Of a stretch of 64,000 nucleotides of DNA, positions 1 through 9,473 are shown piece after piece. The position numbers were made by a program, and so were the translations under genes. Each line of letters opens with the position of its first letter. The stretch's first letter is position 1. This DNA is from DASUSH01 sp963785155. GTDB taxonomy: Bacteria; Actinomycetota; Thermoleophilia; Solirubrobacterales; 70-9. Under the pieces are notes generated by a model that saw nothing but the letters and a program-made list of their open reading frames with translations, was not told the origin of the DNA and did not search any database. The DNA lies in the NCBI GenBank assembly GCA_963785155.1, contig CAWAUB010000007.1:372001-436000 (forward strand), in the 5' to 3' direction.

Positions 1-63
1 CAGCGTCCGGCCACCGGCGGCCAGCCTCCGCCGAAGCTCTGGACCCCGCACCAGCGGGACTAG
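1..63 (+). CDS. Possible 3' end of an upstream gene (partial)
   Basis: Frame 1 is open from the window edge to a TAG at 61-63 and would encode about 20 residues, rich in Pro and Gln and ending in a KLWTP-like stretch before the last few residues. Nothing identifies the family and the start lies outside the window. It could equally be non-coding sequence before the pyrophosphatase promoter. Confidence 0.25.
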   Translation, partial: QRPATGGQPPPKLWTPHQRD

Positions 64-98
64 AGCGCTTTTCGGCCCACTCCGCCGGAAACACCCAC

Positions 99-104
99 TA
101 GACT
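99..104 (+). promoter_or_regulatory. Putative -10 box (TAGACT) for hppA
   Basis: TAGACT fits the TANNNT -10 consensus and would start a transcript about 95 nt before the hppA start codon. Unlike many promoters in this window it is not directly on the start codon, which agrees with the clear Shine-Dalgarno (GGAGG at 190-194) used by hppA. No convincing -35 hexamer is visible. Confidence 0.35.
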
Positions 105-204
105 CCGCGCGCTTTTACGGTCCCCGGGCAGGGGATCGTTGCGTGAAAGCGGCCCGTAACCCCGTCACGGCGGCCGCCCGACCTAAACCGGAGGAAAGCT
201 CACC

Positions 205-2274
205 TTGACCGACTTCTTCACCGACTACGGCGTCGTCATTGCGCTCGTCTGCGCGGCCGCGGCCGTCCTCTACGGCGCGATCATCACCCGCCGCCTGCTG
301 GCCAAGTCGCCGGGCAACGAGCGCATGCAGGAGATCTCCGGCGCCGTCCAGGAGGGCGCCCAGGCCTACCTGCGCCGCCAGTACACGATCATCGCCGTCG
401 TCGCGCTGCCGCTTGCGATCCTCCTCTGGATCGTCCAGGGCGACATCCTGCCGGCGATCGGCTTCCTGATCGGTGGCACCCTCTCCGGCGCAGCCGGCTT
501 CATCGGCATGAACCTCTCCGTGCGCGCGAACACCCGCGTCGCCGAGGCGGCCCGTGGCGGCATTCCGCCCGCGCTCGACGTCGCCTTCAAGGGCGGCTCG
601 GTGACCGGCATGCTCGTCGTGGGTCTCGCCCTCTTCGGCGTTGCCGGCTACTACGGGCTCCTGCTGCTCGGCGACGCGACCGAAAAGGAGGCGATCGACG
701 CGCTGATCGGCCTCGGCTTCGGTGGCTCGCTGATCTCCGTCTTCGCCCGTCTGGGCGGCGGCATCTTCACCAAGGCTGCCGACGTCGGCGCCGACCTCGT
801 CGGCAAGGTCGAGGCGGGGATCCCCGAGGACGACCCGCGGAACCCCGCGGTGATCGCGGACAACGTCGGCGACAACGTCGGCGACTGCGCTGGCATGGCC
901 GCCGACCTCTTCGAGACCTACGCCGTGACCGCCGTCGCGGTGATGCTGCTCGGGGTACTCACCTTCGGTGAGGCCTCGGAGGTCGCGATCTTCCCGCTCG
1001 TCATGGGCGGCGTCGCGATCCTCGCGTCGATCGTCGGCGCGCTTTCGGTACGTACGACGACCGGCAACGTCGAGGCAGCGCTCTATCGCGGGCTCGCCGT
1101 CTCCGCCGTGATCTCGGCGATCGTCTTCCTGCCGATCACGAATTGGCTGATGGACGACCTCTCGCTGAAGGCGGCTGAGCTCGTCCAGTCCGCGCCGTCG
1201 GCGATGGACCTCTGGTTCTGCGCGCTGATCGGCCTGGTCGTCACGGCGCTGCTCTTCGTGATCACCGACTTCTACACGTCGACTCGTTTCCGGCCGGTCA
1301 AGACGACGGCCCAGGCATCGGTCACCGGTCACGCGACCAACATCATCTCCGGGCTCGCGCAGGGCTTCCAGTCGACCGCCCTGCCGGCGATCGTCCTCGC
1401 CCTCGCGATCCTCGGCGCCAACGAGCTCGCCGGGATCTACGGCATCGGCGTCGCCGTGATGGCACAGCTCTCGCTCACCGGCCTGATCGTCGCGCTCGAC
1501 GCCTTCGGGCCGATCACCGACAACGCCGGCGGCATCGCCGAGATGGCGGAGATGCCCGAGGAGGTCCGCAACGTCACCGACCCGCTCGATGCGGTCGGCA
1601 ACACGACCAAGGCCGTGACCAAGGGGTACGCGATCGGCTCGGCCGCGCTCGCCGCCCTGGTCCTCTTCAAGGCGTTCGAGATCGAGCTCCAGGAGGAGGC
1701 GGGGGTAGACAACATCCTCTCCTTCAACATCTCTGACCCGGCGGTGCTGATCGGCCTGCTGATCGGCGGCATGATGGTCTACCTGTTCGCGGCGCTCTCG
1801 ATCGAGGCCGTCGGCCGTGCGGGTGGCCAGGTCGTCGAGCAGGTGCGCAAGCAGTTCCGCGAGCACCCGGGGATCATGGAAGGGACCGAGAAGCCCGACT
1901 ACGGCGAGACGGTCGACATCGTCACCGCGACTGCTCAGCGCGAGATGATCCTGCCCTCGCTGATCCCGATCGTGATCCCGCTGATCGTCGGCGTGATCTC
2001 GGGCCCGGCCCTCGGCGGCCTGCTGATCGGGGTGATCGTGGTCGGCTTCTTCATGGCCGTCTCGATGACCGCCGGCGGCGGCGCCTGGGACAACGCGAAG
2101 AAGCTGATCGAGGACGGCGCCTTCGGAGGCAAGGGCTCGGAAGCTCACGCCGCGTCGGTCACAGGCGACACGGTGGGCGACCCATACAAGGACACCGCGG
2201 GCCCGGCGATCAACCCGATGATCAAGGTGGCGAACATCGTCGCCCTCCTGATCATCCCGATCATCGCCCTCTAG
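205..2274 (+). CDS. hppA: K+-independent proton-translocating inorganic pyrophosphatase
   Basis: Membrane pyrophosphatase of 689 aa, normal for the family, with about 16 hydrophobic segments. It couples hydrolysis of PPi to proton export across the membrane. The substrate and Mg binding signature GGGIFTKAADVGADLVGK starts near residue 183 and is followed by the Asp-rich EDDPRNP and DNVGDNVGDCAG motifs. At residues 465-472 the sequence reads GNTTKAVT. Lys in place of Ala, with Thr three residues later, is the established signature of the K+-independent proton-pumping subfamily. The TTG start is chosen because a GGAGG lies 10 nt upstream. A strong hairpin follows the stop codon. Confidence in family and subfamily is high. 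Confidence 0.97.
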   Translation: MTDFFTDYGVVIALVCAAAAVLYGAIITRRLLAKSPGNERMQEISGAVQEGAQAYLRRQYTIIAVVALPLAILLWIVQGDILPAIGFLIGGTLSGAAGFIGMNLSVRANTRVAEAARGGIPPALDVAFKGGSVTGMLVVGLALFGVAGYYGLLLLGDATEKEAIDALIGLGFGGSLISVFARLGGGIFTKAADVGADLVGKVEAGIPEDDPRNPAVIADNVGDNVGDCAGMAADLFETYAVTAVAVMLLGVLTFGEASEVAIFPLVMGGVAILASIVGALSVRTTTGNVEAALYRGLAVSAVISAIVFLPITNWLMDDLSLKAAELVQSAPSAMDLWFCALIGLVVTALLFVITDFYTSTRFRPVKTTAQASVTGHATNIISGLAQGFQSTALPAIVLALAILGANELAGIYGIGVAVMAQLSLTGLIVALDAFGPITDNAGGIAEMAEMPEEVRNVTDPLDAVGNTTKAVTKGYAIGSAALAALVLFKAFEIELQEEAGVDNILSFNISDPAVLIGLLIGGMMVYLFAALSIEAVGRAGGQVVEQVRKQFREHPGIMEGTEKPDYGETVDIVTATAQREMILPSLIPIVIPLIVGVISGPALGGLLIGVIVVGFFMAVSMTAGGGAWDNAKKLIEDGAFGGKGSEAHAASVTGDTVGDPYKDTAGPAINPMIKVANIVALLIIPIIAL

Positions 2275-2279
2275 CACCG

Positions 2280-2327
2280 CGAACGTCCGAAACGCCCTCG
2301 GAAAGCGAGGGCGTTCGCGGACGTTCG
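2280..2327 (+). terminator. Strong two-part hairpin after hppA
   Basis: A 10-bp perfect outer stem (2280-2289 with 2318-2327) and an 8-bp perfect inner stem (2293-2300 with 2306-2313) enclose a GAAAG loop. It lies 5 nt after the hppA stop and is a likely intrinsic terminator, although no T-run follows. It ends exactly at the base before the ATG of the next gene. Confidence 0.8.
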
Positions 2328-3277
2328 ATGGTCTGGGTGCTGCGGGCGGCGCTTGCGCTGCTCGCCGTGTGGGGCGCGGTTCGCGCGTTTGGGCTCGAGG
2401 GTGGGTTCCCGCTCGTCCCGCTGGTCGCGTTCACGCCCTACGTGCTAGCCGTTGCCGTTTTGCTGTTCGCGTTCACGCTCTTCCTCAGGCGCTGGCGGGA
2501 GGCGGTTGCGGCAGGGCTGCTCGTGATGCTCTTCGCGGCGTTCGTCCTGCCCCGCGCCTTCCCGCATCAGCCAACCGGTCCGATTGCAGACGGCGTGCCG
2601 CTCGACGTCCTGTCCGTCAACGTCCGCCTCGGCGACGCGGACTCGGAGACGATCGTGGACCTCGTTCGAGACGGCGATGTGGACCTGCTCTCGCTCCAGG
2701 AGCTCACCCACGAGCAGGTGGAGCCGGCTGCGCGCGGCGGGCATCGACGAGCTCCTGCCCGAGCACGAGCTGAGCCCCACCCGGGTCGGTAGCTCAGGCG
2801 CGGGCCTCTACTCGCGATTCCCGCTGCAGTCGCCTGGATGACGTCCCCGGCGGCGCTTCGCGTCAGGTCCGCGCCCTCGTCGCCGTCCCCGGCGCCGGAG
2901 AGATCGAGGTGGTTGCGGTTCACGCGTTCCCGCCGACCGAACCGGGGGTGGCGCGGTGGGAGGCGTCCCTGGCGGGCCTGCCGGCCGCCGATCCCGATGG
3001 TGACGTCCGCCTGCTCGTCGGCGACTTCAACGCCACGTTCGACCAGGACTCGTTCCGGAACCTCGTCGGGCGCGGCTACGTCGATGCCGCCGCCGCGAAG
3101 GGGCGGGGACTGGTCACGACCTGGCCCTCCAACCGGATCCGCCCGCCTCCCGTGACGATCGATCACGTGCTGGCTGACGAGCGGGTTCACGTGGCCGATG
3201 CCGAGATCCATGACGTGCCCGACACCGACCATCGCGCGGTCCTCGCGCGCCTCGTCATACCACCGGGCCGCGGATAG
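2328..3277 (+). pseudogene. Endonuclease/exonuclease/phosphatase family membrane protein, two frame changes
   Basis: Three consecutive frames together give one protein of about 315 aa. The N-terminus (from 2328) has about three membrane helices. The catalytic domain then begins with the LSVNVRLGDAD segment and the LLSLQELTHEQ metal-site Glu. It continues with GDFNATFD and ends with TIDHVLAD and DHRAVLARL, the usual order of EEP-fold phosphodiesterase motifs. The frame moves by +1 near 2720 (about VEPA/LRAAG) and again near 2835 (LQS/LDDV). Removing one C at each place restores one reading frame, so a sequencing error is likely. The substrate is unknown. The start codon directly follows the hppA hairpin. 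Confidence 0.75.
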
Positions 3278-3286
3278 GCTCGCGGG

Positions 3287-4358
3287 GTGGACGACCAGTC
3301 CCCACTCAACGTCGCCGACTACGAGCGGCTCGCCGCCGAGGCGATCGAGCCCGGCGCCCTGGGCTACTTCGCGGGCGGCGCCGGCGACGAGCGGACGCTG
3401 CGCGAGAACGTCGCCGCGTATGCGAGCTGGCGACTGCGGCCGCGGATGCTCGATCGACGTCGGCGACGTGACGACGGCGACGACGATCCTCGGCACGCCG
3501 GTGTCCAGCCCGATCGGGATCGCTCCGGTCGCCTTCCAGCGCCTTGCCCATCCCGACGGCGAGCCGGCGATGGCGCGGGCCGCCGCCTCGGCAGGGGCGC
3601 TCATGTGCCTCTCGACCATCGCCACGGCCGCCCCGCGCGAGGTCTGCGACGCCGCACCCGACGGGCAGCGCTGGTTCCAGCTCTACCTCTTCCGCGACCG
3701 AGCGGTGACGATGGCGCTGGCCGAGGAGGCGATCGACTGCGGCTATTCGGCGATCGCGCTCACGGTTGACGCCCCTCGAGCGGGCCGGCGCGAGCGCGAC
3801 CTGCGGACCGGCTTCGCGATCCCGCCCGAGGTGAGGGTGCCGAGCCTCGACGCGGCGACCGGCGGCCACGAGCCCATGAGCATCCACGAGGTCTTCGCCC
3901 AGGTGGACCCGACGCTGACCTGGGCGGATCTGGAGACGCTCGTCAGCGAGCTCGACGTGCCGGTCCTGGTCAAGGGGATCCTCACCGCGGAGGACGCGCG
4001 CCTGGCGGTTGAGCACGGCGCCGGCGGCGTGATCGTCTCCAACCACGGCGGGCGCCAGCTCGACGGGGTTCCGGCCAGCCTCGACGCGCTTCCCGAGGTG
4101 GTCGAGGAGGTCGACGGCAGGGTGGAGGTTCTGGTCGACGGCGGCATCCGGCGAGGCACCGACGCATTGGTCGCGCTCGCGCTCGGGGCCCGGGCGGTGC
4201 TCGTGGGCAGGCCCGCGCTGTGGGGTCTCGCGGTCGGCGGCGAGGACGGTGCCGCGCGCGTGCTGGAGCTGCTGCGGGCCGAACTCGAGCTCGCGCTCTG
4301 CCTCGCCGGCGCCCCCTCGCCCGAGGCCGTCACGCGAGCGCACGTCCAGCGTGCCTGA
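3287..4358 (+). pseudogene. FMN-dependent alpha-hydroxy-acid oxidase/dehydrogenase, one frame change
   Basis: Member of the lactate/glycolate oxidase family, about 357 aa, which oxidises L-2-hydroxy acids on FMN. The N-terminal LNVADYERLAAEA and GYFAGGAGDE motifs are in one frame. A +1 change near 3450 (at RPRML/IDVGDV) leads into the rest: SSPIGIAPVAFQRLAHPDGE, WFQLYLFRDR, the FMN Lys in VLVKGIL, and the active-site His in SNHGGRQLDGVPASLDALPE. The GTG start lies 6 nt after a TAGGCT box at 3275-3280, which overlaps the end of the previous gene. All catalytic motifs are present, so the frame break may be a one-base error. Confidence 0.82.
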
Positions 4359-4401
4359 GCGCTCGTTGACGAGTCGCTTCCGAGCGTAGTCTTCGCCGCA
4401 G

Positions 4402-6300
4402 GTGGCCGAGAGGCATCCAAGGGAAGCGGCTCTTCGCCGCGTGCACGGGACCGGGGCGCTGTTCTCGGCCGCGTATGGCAACGTCGGCTCGTCGATCTAC
4501 TACGCGCTCGGCGTCGTCGCCCTCTACGCGCTCGGGCTCACCCCGGTCACCTTCATGATCGCTGGCCTGATCTTCGCCTTCACCGCGGCCAGCTACACCG
4601 AGGCGACGGTGATGTACCCGGAGGCGGGCGGGTCGTCGAGCTTCGCCCGGCATGCGTTCAACGAGTTCTGGAGCTTCTTCGCGGCGTGGGCGCAGATGCT
4701 CACCTACATCGTCACGGTCGCGATCTCGGCCTACTTCGTGCCGCATTACCTCTCGGTCTTCTGGGAGCCCCTCGGCGGGGCGCCGTGGGATATCGCCTTC
4801 GCGATCGGGCTGGTCGCGTTGCTCGCCCTGCTCAACATCAAGGGGACCGAGGAGTCGGCGAAGCTCAACCTGGTCCTGGCGATCGCCGACCTGCTCACGC
4901 AGGTGGTTCTCGTCGGGATCGGCCTGGTCCTGGTCTTCGACCCCGACCTGCTCGTCTCCCAGGTCGACTTCGGGGTCTCGCCGACGGCCGGCGACTTCCT
5001 GCTCGGGATCGCCGTCGGGATGGTCGCCTACACGGGGATCGAGACGATCTCGAACATGGCGGAGGAGGCGCGGGACGCGAAGCGGACGATTCCGCGCGGG
5101 GTCGGCGCGACCGTGATCGCGGTGGTCGGCCTCTACGCGTTCCTCCCGGCGATCGCGCTCTCGGCGATGCCGGTGACCCAGGACACGAACGGGGAATACA
5201 CGACCGAGCTGGGGACGACGTACGCCGACGACCCGGTCCTGGGGATCGTCGAGAACATCGGGCTCGGACCGGGGGCGACGGATGTCCTCGAGGTCTACGT
5301 CGGCGTGCTCGCCGCAGTGATCCTCCTGATCGCCACCAACGCCGCGGTGATCGGGCTCTCCCGCCTCACCTTCTCGATGGGCCAGCACCGGCAATTGCCC
5401 GAGACGATCCGCCAGGTCCACCCGCGCTTCGGCACGCCGTACGTGGCGATCCTCGTCTTCTCGGCGATCGCGGCGGTGGCGATCCTGCCCGGACAGCTCA
5501 CCTTCCTGGCGACGATTTACTCGTTCGGCGCGACCCTCTCGTTCACGGTCGCTCACGTCTCGGTGATCCGATTGCGCCAGAAGCACCCGGACCGCGAGCG
5601 GCCGTGGAAGCCGCCAGGGAGCGTGCGAATAGGCAGGGTCCAGGTGCCTCTGACCGCGGTCTTCGGCGGGATCGGCACGTTCGGCGCCTTCATCGTCGCG
5701 ATGGCACTCGACCCGGTGATTCTCGCTGCCGGGGGCGGCTGGATGATCTTCGGGATCACTTTCTACGTGCTTTACCGCCGCAATCAGCAGCTGCCGCTGA
5801 CCGAGACGGTGAAGGTGCAGGCGCTGGCCCCGCTCGGGGTCGAGGAGGTCGAGTACCAGAGTGTCCTCGTCGCCTTCGAGGACGATCCGTTCCGCGAGGA
5901 GACGATCGCCACCGCGGCGACGCTCGCGTCCCGGCGGCGGCATGGGATCCACGTGATCTCGTTGATCAACGTGCCGAAGAACCTGGCGATCGACGCCCCG
6001 ATGGACGAGGCGGAGTCGCGCGCGCAGGCGAAGGTCGAGCGCGCGAAGCTGATCGCCGGCGGGCGGGTCTCGGGCCACACGATGCGGATCCGGCCGGGAC
6101 AGGCGGGCCACGCGATCATCGACGAGGCGACCGACATCGACGCGTCGGCGGTCGTGATGCAGCTCAACTACCGCAGCGGCACCCCGCTCTACAGCCAGAC
6201 GCTGCGAACGGTACTGAGCGAGCGGCCCTGCCGGGTGATTGTCGCGGCCGAGCCGACCCCGGCCCGCGAAGAGGCGGCGAAGGCGGAGGGTGAGGGATGA
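4402..6300 (+). CDS. APC-superfamily permease with C-terminal UspA domain
   Basis: 632 aa. Residues 1-465 carry about 12 membrane helices of the amino acid/polyamine/organocation (APC) fold. The first helix contains GNVGSSIYYALG, equivalent to the substrate-binding GxG(S/T) motif. Residues 480-620 form a cytoplasmic universal-stress-protein domain beginning at YQSVLVAFEDDPF. The substrate cannot be read from sequence; amino acids are usual for the family. The GTG start sits 9 nt after TAGTCT (4387-4392), which suggests a leaderless transcript. It overlaps the small membrane gene downstream by 4 nt (ATGA), so the permeases and the small protein form one operon. Confidence 0.9.
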   Translation: MAERHPREAALRRVHGTGALFSAAYGNVGSSIYYALGVVALYALGLTPVTFMIAGLIFAFTAASYTEATVMYPEAGGSSSFARHAFNEFWSFFAAWAQMLTYIVTVAISAYFVPHYLSVFWEPLGGAPWDIAFAIGLVALLALLNIKGTEESAKLNLVLAIADLLTQVVLVGIGLVLVFDPDLLVSQVDFGVSPTAGDFLLGIAVGMVAYTGIETISNMAEEARDAKRTIPRGVGATVIAVVGLYAFLPAIALSAMPVTQDTNGEYTTELGTTYADDPVLGIVENIGLGPGATDVLEVYVGVLAAVILLIATNAAVIGLSRLTFSMGQHRQLPETIRQVHPRFGTPYVAILVFSAIAAVAILPGQLTFLATIYSFGATLSFTVAHVSVIRLRQKHPDRERPWKPPGSVRIGRVQVPLTAVFGGIGTFGAFIVAMALDPVILAAGGGWMIFGITFYVLYRRNQQLPLTETVKVQALAPLGVEEVEYQSVLVAFEDDPFREETIATAATLASRRRHGIHVISLINVPKNLAIDAPMDEAESRAQAKVERAKLIAGGRVSGHTMRIRPGQAGHAIIDEATDIDASAVVMQLNYRSGTPLYSQTLRTVLSERPCRVIVAAEPTPAREEAAKAEGEG

Positions 6301-6482
6301 GCGAGGGCTACCGGCTCGCCACGCGCTTCTTCTCGGTCGTCATCATCGGCTTCGGCGTCGCGATCGTGGTCGTCACGCTGGTCAACTCGCGCGGCGGGTT
6401 CCCGATCGGGCTCGTGATCGGCGCGGTGTTCGTCGCGATGGGATGCGCGCGGCTCTACCTCGCGATGAGGGGCCAGGAATGA
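6297..6482 (+). CDS. Small membrane protein between two permeases
   Basis: 61 aa with two predicted membrane helices (about residues 12-28 and 37-55) and no recognised domain. It overlaps the permease before it by ATGA and the permease after it by ATGA, so translation is probably coupled along the operon. It may be an accessory subunit or folding partner of the APC-UspA permeases; that is inferred from position only. Confidence 0.75.
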   Translation: MSEGYRLATRFFSVVIIGFGVAIVVVTLVNSRGGFPIGLVIGAVFVAMGCARLYLAMRGQE

Positions 6483-8454
6483 GCGACGGGAAACAGCGGC
6501 GGCAGCTGCCCCATCTGCCCCGGCTGCCGGTCGGCACCGGGGTGGCGCGGCGGTTCCTCGGTGTCCCCTGGCTCTTTGCCGCCGCGTTCTCCGCGGTCGG
6601 CTTCTCCGTCTACTTCTCGATCGGGATCGTCGCGGACCGCGGGCTCGGGCTGACGCCGTTGATCTTCCTCGCGGCGGGGATCGCGTTCGTCCTCAACACG
6701 CTCACCTACATCGAGGGCGGGGCGATGTTCCGCGAGCGGGGCGGCTCGTCGACGTTCGCGCGCCACGCGTTCAACGAGTTCGTCAGCTTCATCGCCGGTT
6801 GGGCGATCCTGCTCGACTTCATGCTCGTCATCGCGCTTGCCGCGATCTCGGTGCCGCACTATCTGGCGCCGATCTGGAGCGAGCTGGGCGATTCGCCCGC
6901 CGAGCTGATCGTCGCGGGCAGCGTGATCGCGATCGTCGCGGCCCTCAACATCGCCGGCTTCACCGGCCGCCGTCGCCAGCGGCTGCTGACGATGATCGCG
7001 ATGGGCGGGCTCGTCCTGCTGATCGGAGTGATCGTGATCGGGGCGGTCACCTCTTGGGACCTCGCCGCGGTGACCGACGGCCTCGACCCGTTCACCTCGC
7101 CGACGCTCGACGACGTCATCTACGCGGCGGTGATCGCGACGGTCGCCTACGCGGGAATCGAGGCGGCGTCGAATCTCGCGCCCGACCTCGAGTTCGAGCC
7201 GGCGGATCTGCGACATCTGGTCGTCGCCGCCGCGGTCGTCGTCCCGCTGCTGTACACGGGGACGGCGCTGATCGCGCTTGATGGCGGTCCCGGTGGAGTC
7301 CGTTCCCGGCGGCCCCGAGACCGCGCTCGCGGAGCAGTTCATCGAGGCGCCGGTGCTGGGGACGGTGCTCGCCTACACGCCGGCGTGGGTCGCCGACGTG
7401 ATGCAGGTCGCGGTGGTCATCGTCGCTCCTGTCGTGTTGATCTGGGCTGCGAGCGTCGCGATGCTCGGGCTCTCGCGCCATGCCTACACGCTGGCGCGCA
7501 ACCGGCAGATCCCGAGCTGGCTGGGCAAGCTCGGCCACCGGTTCACGACGCCGCACGTGGCGATCCTCAGCGGCGCGGCCATCGCCTTCATCTTCGTCCT
7601 GCCCGGCGACGTCAAGTTCCTCGCCGGTGTCTACGCCTTCGGGGCGACGATCGCGTTCACGATCGCCCATCTGGCGATCGTGCGGCTGCGGATCACCGAT
7701 CCCGATCGCGAGCGGCCGTTCCGGATCCCGTTCAACGTCTCCTGGCGCGGCGCTCAGATCCCGCTTCCTGCGGTGGCGATGGCGGTGCTGACGGCGCTCG
7801 CCTGGGTCAGCGTCATCGTCTTCCACGAGGGCGCCCGATACATCGCCGGCGGCTGGCTCGTCTTCGGCATCGGCGCGTACGCCTTCTACCGCGCGGTGGT
7901 CGAGGAGACCTCGCTGACGAAGCGGGTGACGGTGCCAGAGGAGGCGCTCTTCAAGGACGCCTACAGCGTCGAGTACGCGAACATCCTCGTCCCGGTCTTC
8001 GGCGGCGAGTACGACGACGACATCGTCTCGACGGCGGGGCGACTGGCTGCCGCGGCGCGGGATCCAGGCGAGGAGGCGCCGAAGGTCGACGCGCTGTTCG
8101 TGATCGAGGTGCCGCTGACGATCCCGCTCGAAGCGCCGCCGACGCGGGACCATCTGGCTGTCGCCGAGGCCGCGCTGGAGCGAGCCGACAACGTCGGCGA
8201 CGAGTACGACACGGTCCAGGTCGGGACGTCGATGGTGCGGGCGCGGAGTGTCGGGCGCGGGGATCGTCGCGGAGGCGCGCAATCGCGGTGTCGACGTGAT
8301 CGTGATGGGCGCGGAGCCGCCGACCCGGATCCGCGGCGGCGCGCTTCTCGGGGGGATCGGCGGCTCGAGGCCCGCCGAGATCGGGCCGGTCACGGAGTAC
8401 GTGCTGCGCAAGGCGCCCTGCCGGGTGCTGCTGACCGCCCCAGCCGAAACTTAA
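6479..8454 (+). pseudogene. Second APC permease with UspA domain, two frame changes
   Basis: Paralog of the permease at 4402, about 657 aa. It shares GGSSTFARHAFNEFVSF, the conserved membrane core and a C-terminal UspA domain from about residue 500 (EYANILVPVFGGEYDDD). The UspA part ends with VDVIVMGAEPPTR and RKAPCRVLLTAP, as is typical. The frame moves +1 near 7275 (TALIAL/MAVPVE) and +1 near 8245 (MVRARS/GAGIVAEA). Both sides of each break remain well conserved, so one-base insertions in the assembly are the simplest explanation. The stop codon lies at the edge of a palindrome that may serve as terminator. Confidence 0.82.
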
Positions 8455-8473
8455 AGAGGGTCAGACCCCCTTT
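8453..8473. repeat. GGGTC-A-GACCC palindrome (dispersed family, copy 1)
   Basis: A 10-bp near-perfect inverted repeat with arms AAAGAGGGTC and GACCCCCTTT around a central A, with one mismatch. It overlaps the TAA of the permease and lies between convergent genes, where it could end transcription from both sides. Related palindromes occur near 33892, 49684 and 52735. Confidence 0.65.
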
Positions 8474-8481
8474 AGGTTGGC

Positions 8482-8573
8482 GGGCCCATCGACTCGGCGG
8501 CTATGTCCGGCCGCTGGAGCTGCCCTGAGTCAGGGCCCATCGATTCAGCGGCGATGTCAGGGCGCTGGAGCTG
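8482..8573. repeat. Imperfect 41-bp direct repeat at the eamA-like gene 3' end
   Basis: 8482-8522 and 8533-8573 are direct copies with about 6 differences, separated by 10 bp. The right copy contains the stop codon of the minus-strand EamA gene. In the left copy the same codon reads CGG on that strand. This looks like a local tandem duplication of the end of the gene. Confidence 0.7.
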
Positions 8574-9447
8574 GCACCCAGGCGACGGCCGCGAGCACGA
8601 TCGCGATCCCGACCAGCTGCGTGGCCGCGAGCGCCTCGTCGTGGATGAGGAAGGCGAAGAGGGCGGAGAGGGCCGGCTCGAGGGTGGCGACGGCTGCGGC
8701 GCGGGCGGCGGGCACGTGGCGGAGCGCGGCGACGATCAGGCCAAACGGGACCAGCGTGCCGATGACGACGATCGCCGCCGCGAGCAGGAGGTCGCTGCCG
8801 CTCGATAGCTGCTCGAACGGGAAGGTCCAGGGCGGCTGGATGACCAACCAGAAGAGGGTCGAGAAGCCGAACGCCCAGAAGAGGGTGACGAGGGGAGGGT
8901 GGCGGCGGCCGGCGCGCTCCGAGCCCGCGAAGTAGATCGCGAATGAGATCGCCGCCCCGAGGCCTGCGAGGACGCCGACGAGGTCGAGCGAGCTCGGATC
9001 GAAGGCCTGCACGACCAGCGCGGAGCCGAACAGCGAGATGGCGACCGCGCCCCAGAGGGAGGGGGAGAGGCGGCGCCCGTGAGCGAAGCGGAGCCAGAGG
9101 AGCAGGAGGAGTGGGGCGAGGTACTCGAGCGTCAGAGCGGGCCCGACTCCCAACCGTTCGATCGCGATGAAGTAGGTGACGTAGACGAGGGCGAGGCCGG
9201 CGATGCCGAGGACGGCGAACTGGGGGATCTCCCTGCGCTCGATCCGAAGGCCGGCGGGGCGGATGACGACGACGGCGAGGACGATCAGGAGGAGTGCGCC
9301 GACGGAGCGCAGCTCGGAGAGGCGCATCGCCGTGAGCCCGTCCTCGAGCAGGAAGAGGGCGAGGCTCGCGTTCAGCGAGAACATCGTCACCGCCGCGATG
9401 ACCAGCGAGTAGCCGAGCGCGGTTCGTCCTGTCAGCTCGCGCTCCAC
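8557..9447 (-). CDS. EamA/DMT-superfamily transporter
   Basis: 296 aa with ten predicted membrane helices in two homologous halves (about residues 10-140 and 150-290), the normal layout of drug/metabolite transporters of the EamA type. The C-terminal half has the usual ALRHVPAARAAAVATLEPALSALFAF segment. Members export amino acids, purines or other metabolites; the substrate here is unknown. The GTG start is 9 nt downstream of a TACGCT box (9457-9462, minus strand), which overlaps the promoter of the divergent trkA-like gene. Confidence 0.88.
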   Translation of the reverse strand: MERELTGRTALGYSLVIAAVTMFSLNASLALFLLEDGLTAMRLSELRSVGALLLIVLAVVVIRPAGLRIERREIPQFAVLGIAGLALVYVTYFIAIERLGVGPALTLEYLAPLLLLLWLRFAHGRRLSPSLWGAVAISLFGSALVVQAFDPSSLDLVGVLAGLGAAISFAIYFAGSERAGRRHPPLVTLFWAFGFSTLFWLVIQPPWTFPFEQLSSGSDLLLAAAIVVIGTLVPFGLIVAALRHVPAARAAAVATLEPALSALFAFLIHDEALAATQLVGIAIVLAAVAWVPAPAP

Positions 9448-9456
9448 GGGCGGCGA

Positions 9457-9466
9457 AGCGTAGGAT
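9457..9466. promoter_or_regulatory. Overlapping divergent leaderless promoters
   Basis: The spacer between the EamA gene (minus) and the TrkA-like gene (plus) is only 26 bp. On the plus strand TAGGAT at 9461-9466 is 7 nt before the ATG at 9474. On the minus strand TACGCT at 9462-9457 is 9 nt before the GTG at 9447. The two -10 boxes share two bases, so RNA polymerase can probably occupy only one at a time. Confidence 0.6.
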
Positions 9467-9473
9467 CACGCCC

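Noticed and set aside
115..2277. A very long open frame on the minus strand opposite the pyrophosphatase gene (and similar ones opposite 4402-6300, 21486-24434 and 62520-63752)
   Set aside because: These are shadow frames caused by high GC codon use. The translations are runs of Asp, Arg, Glu, Gly and His with no domain, while the other strand encodes clear families.
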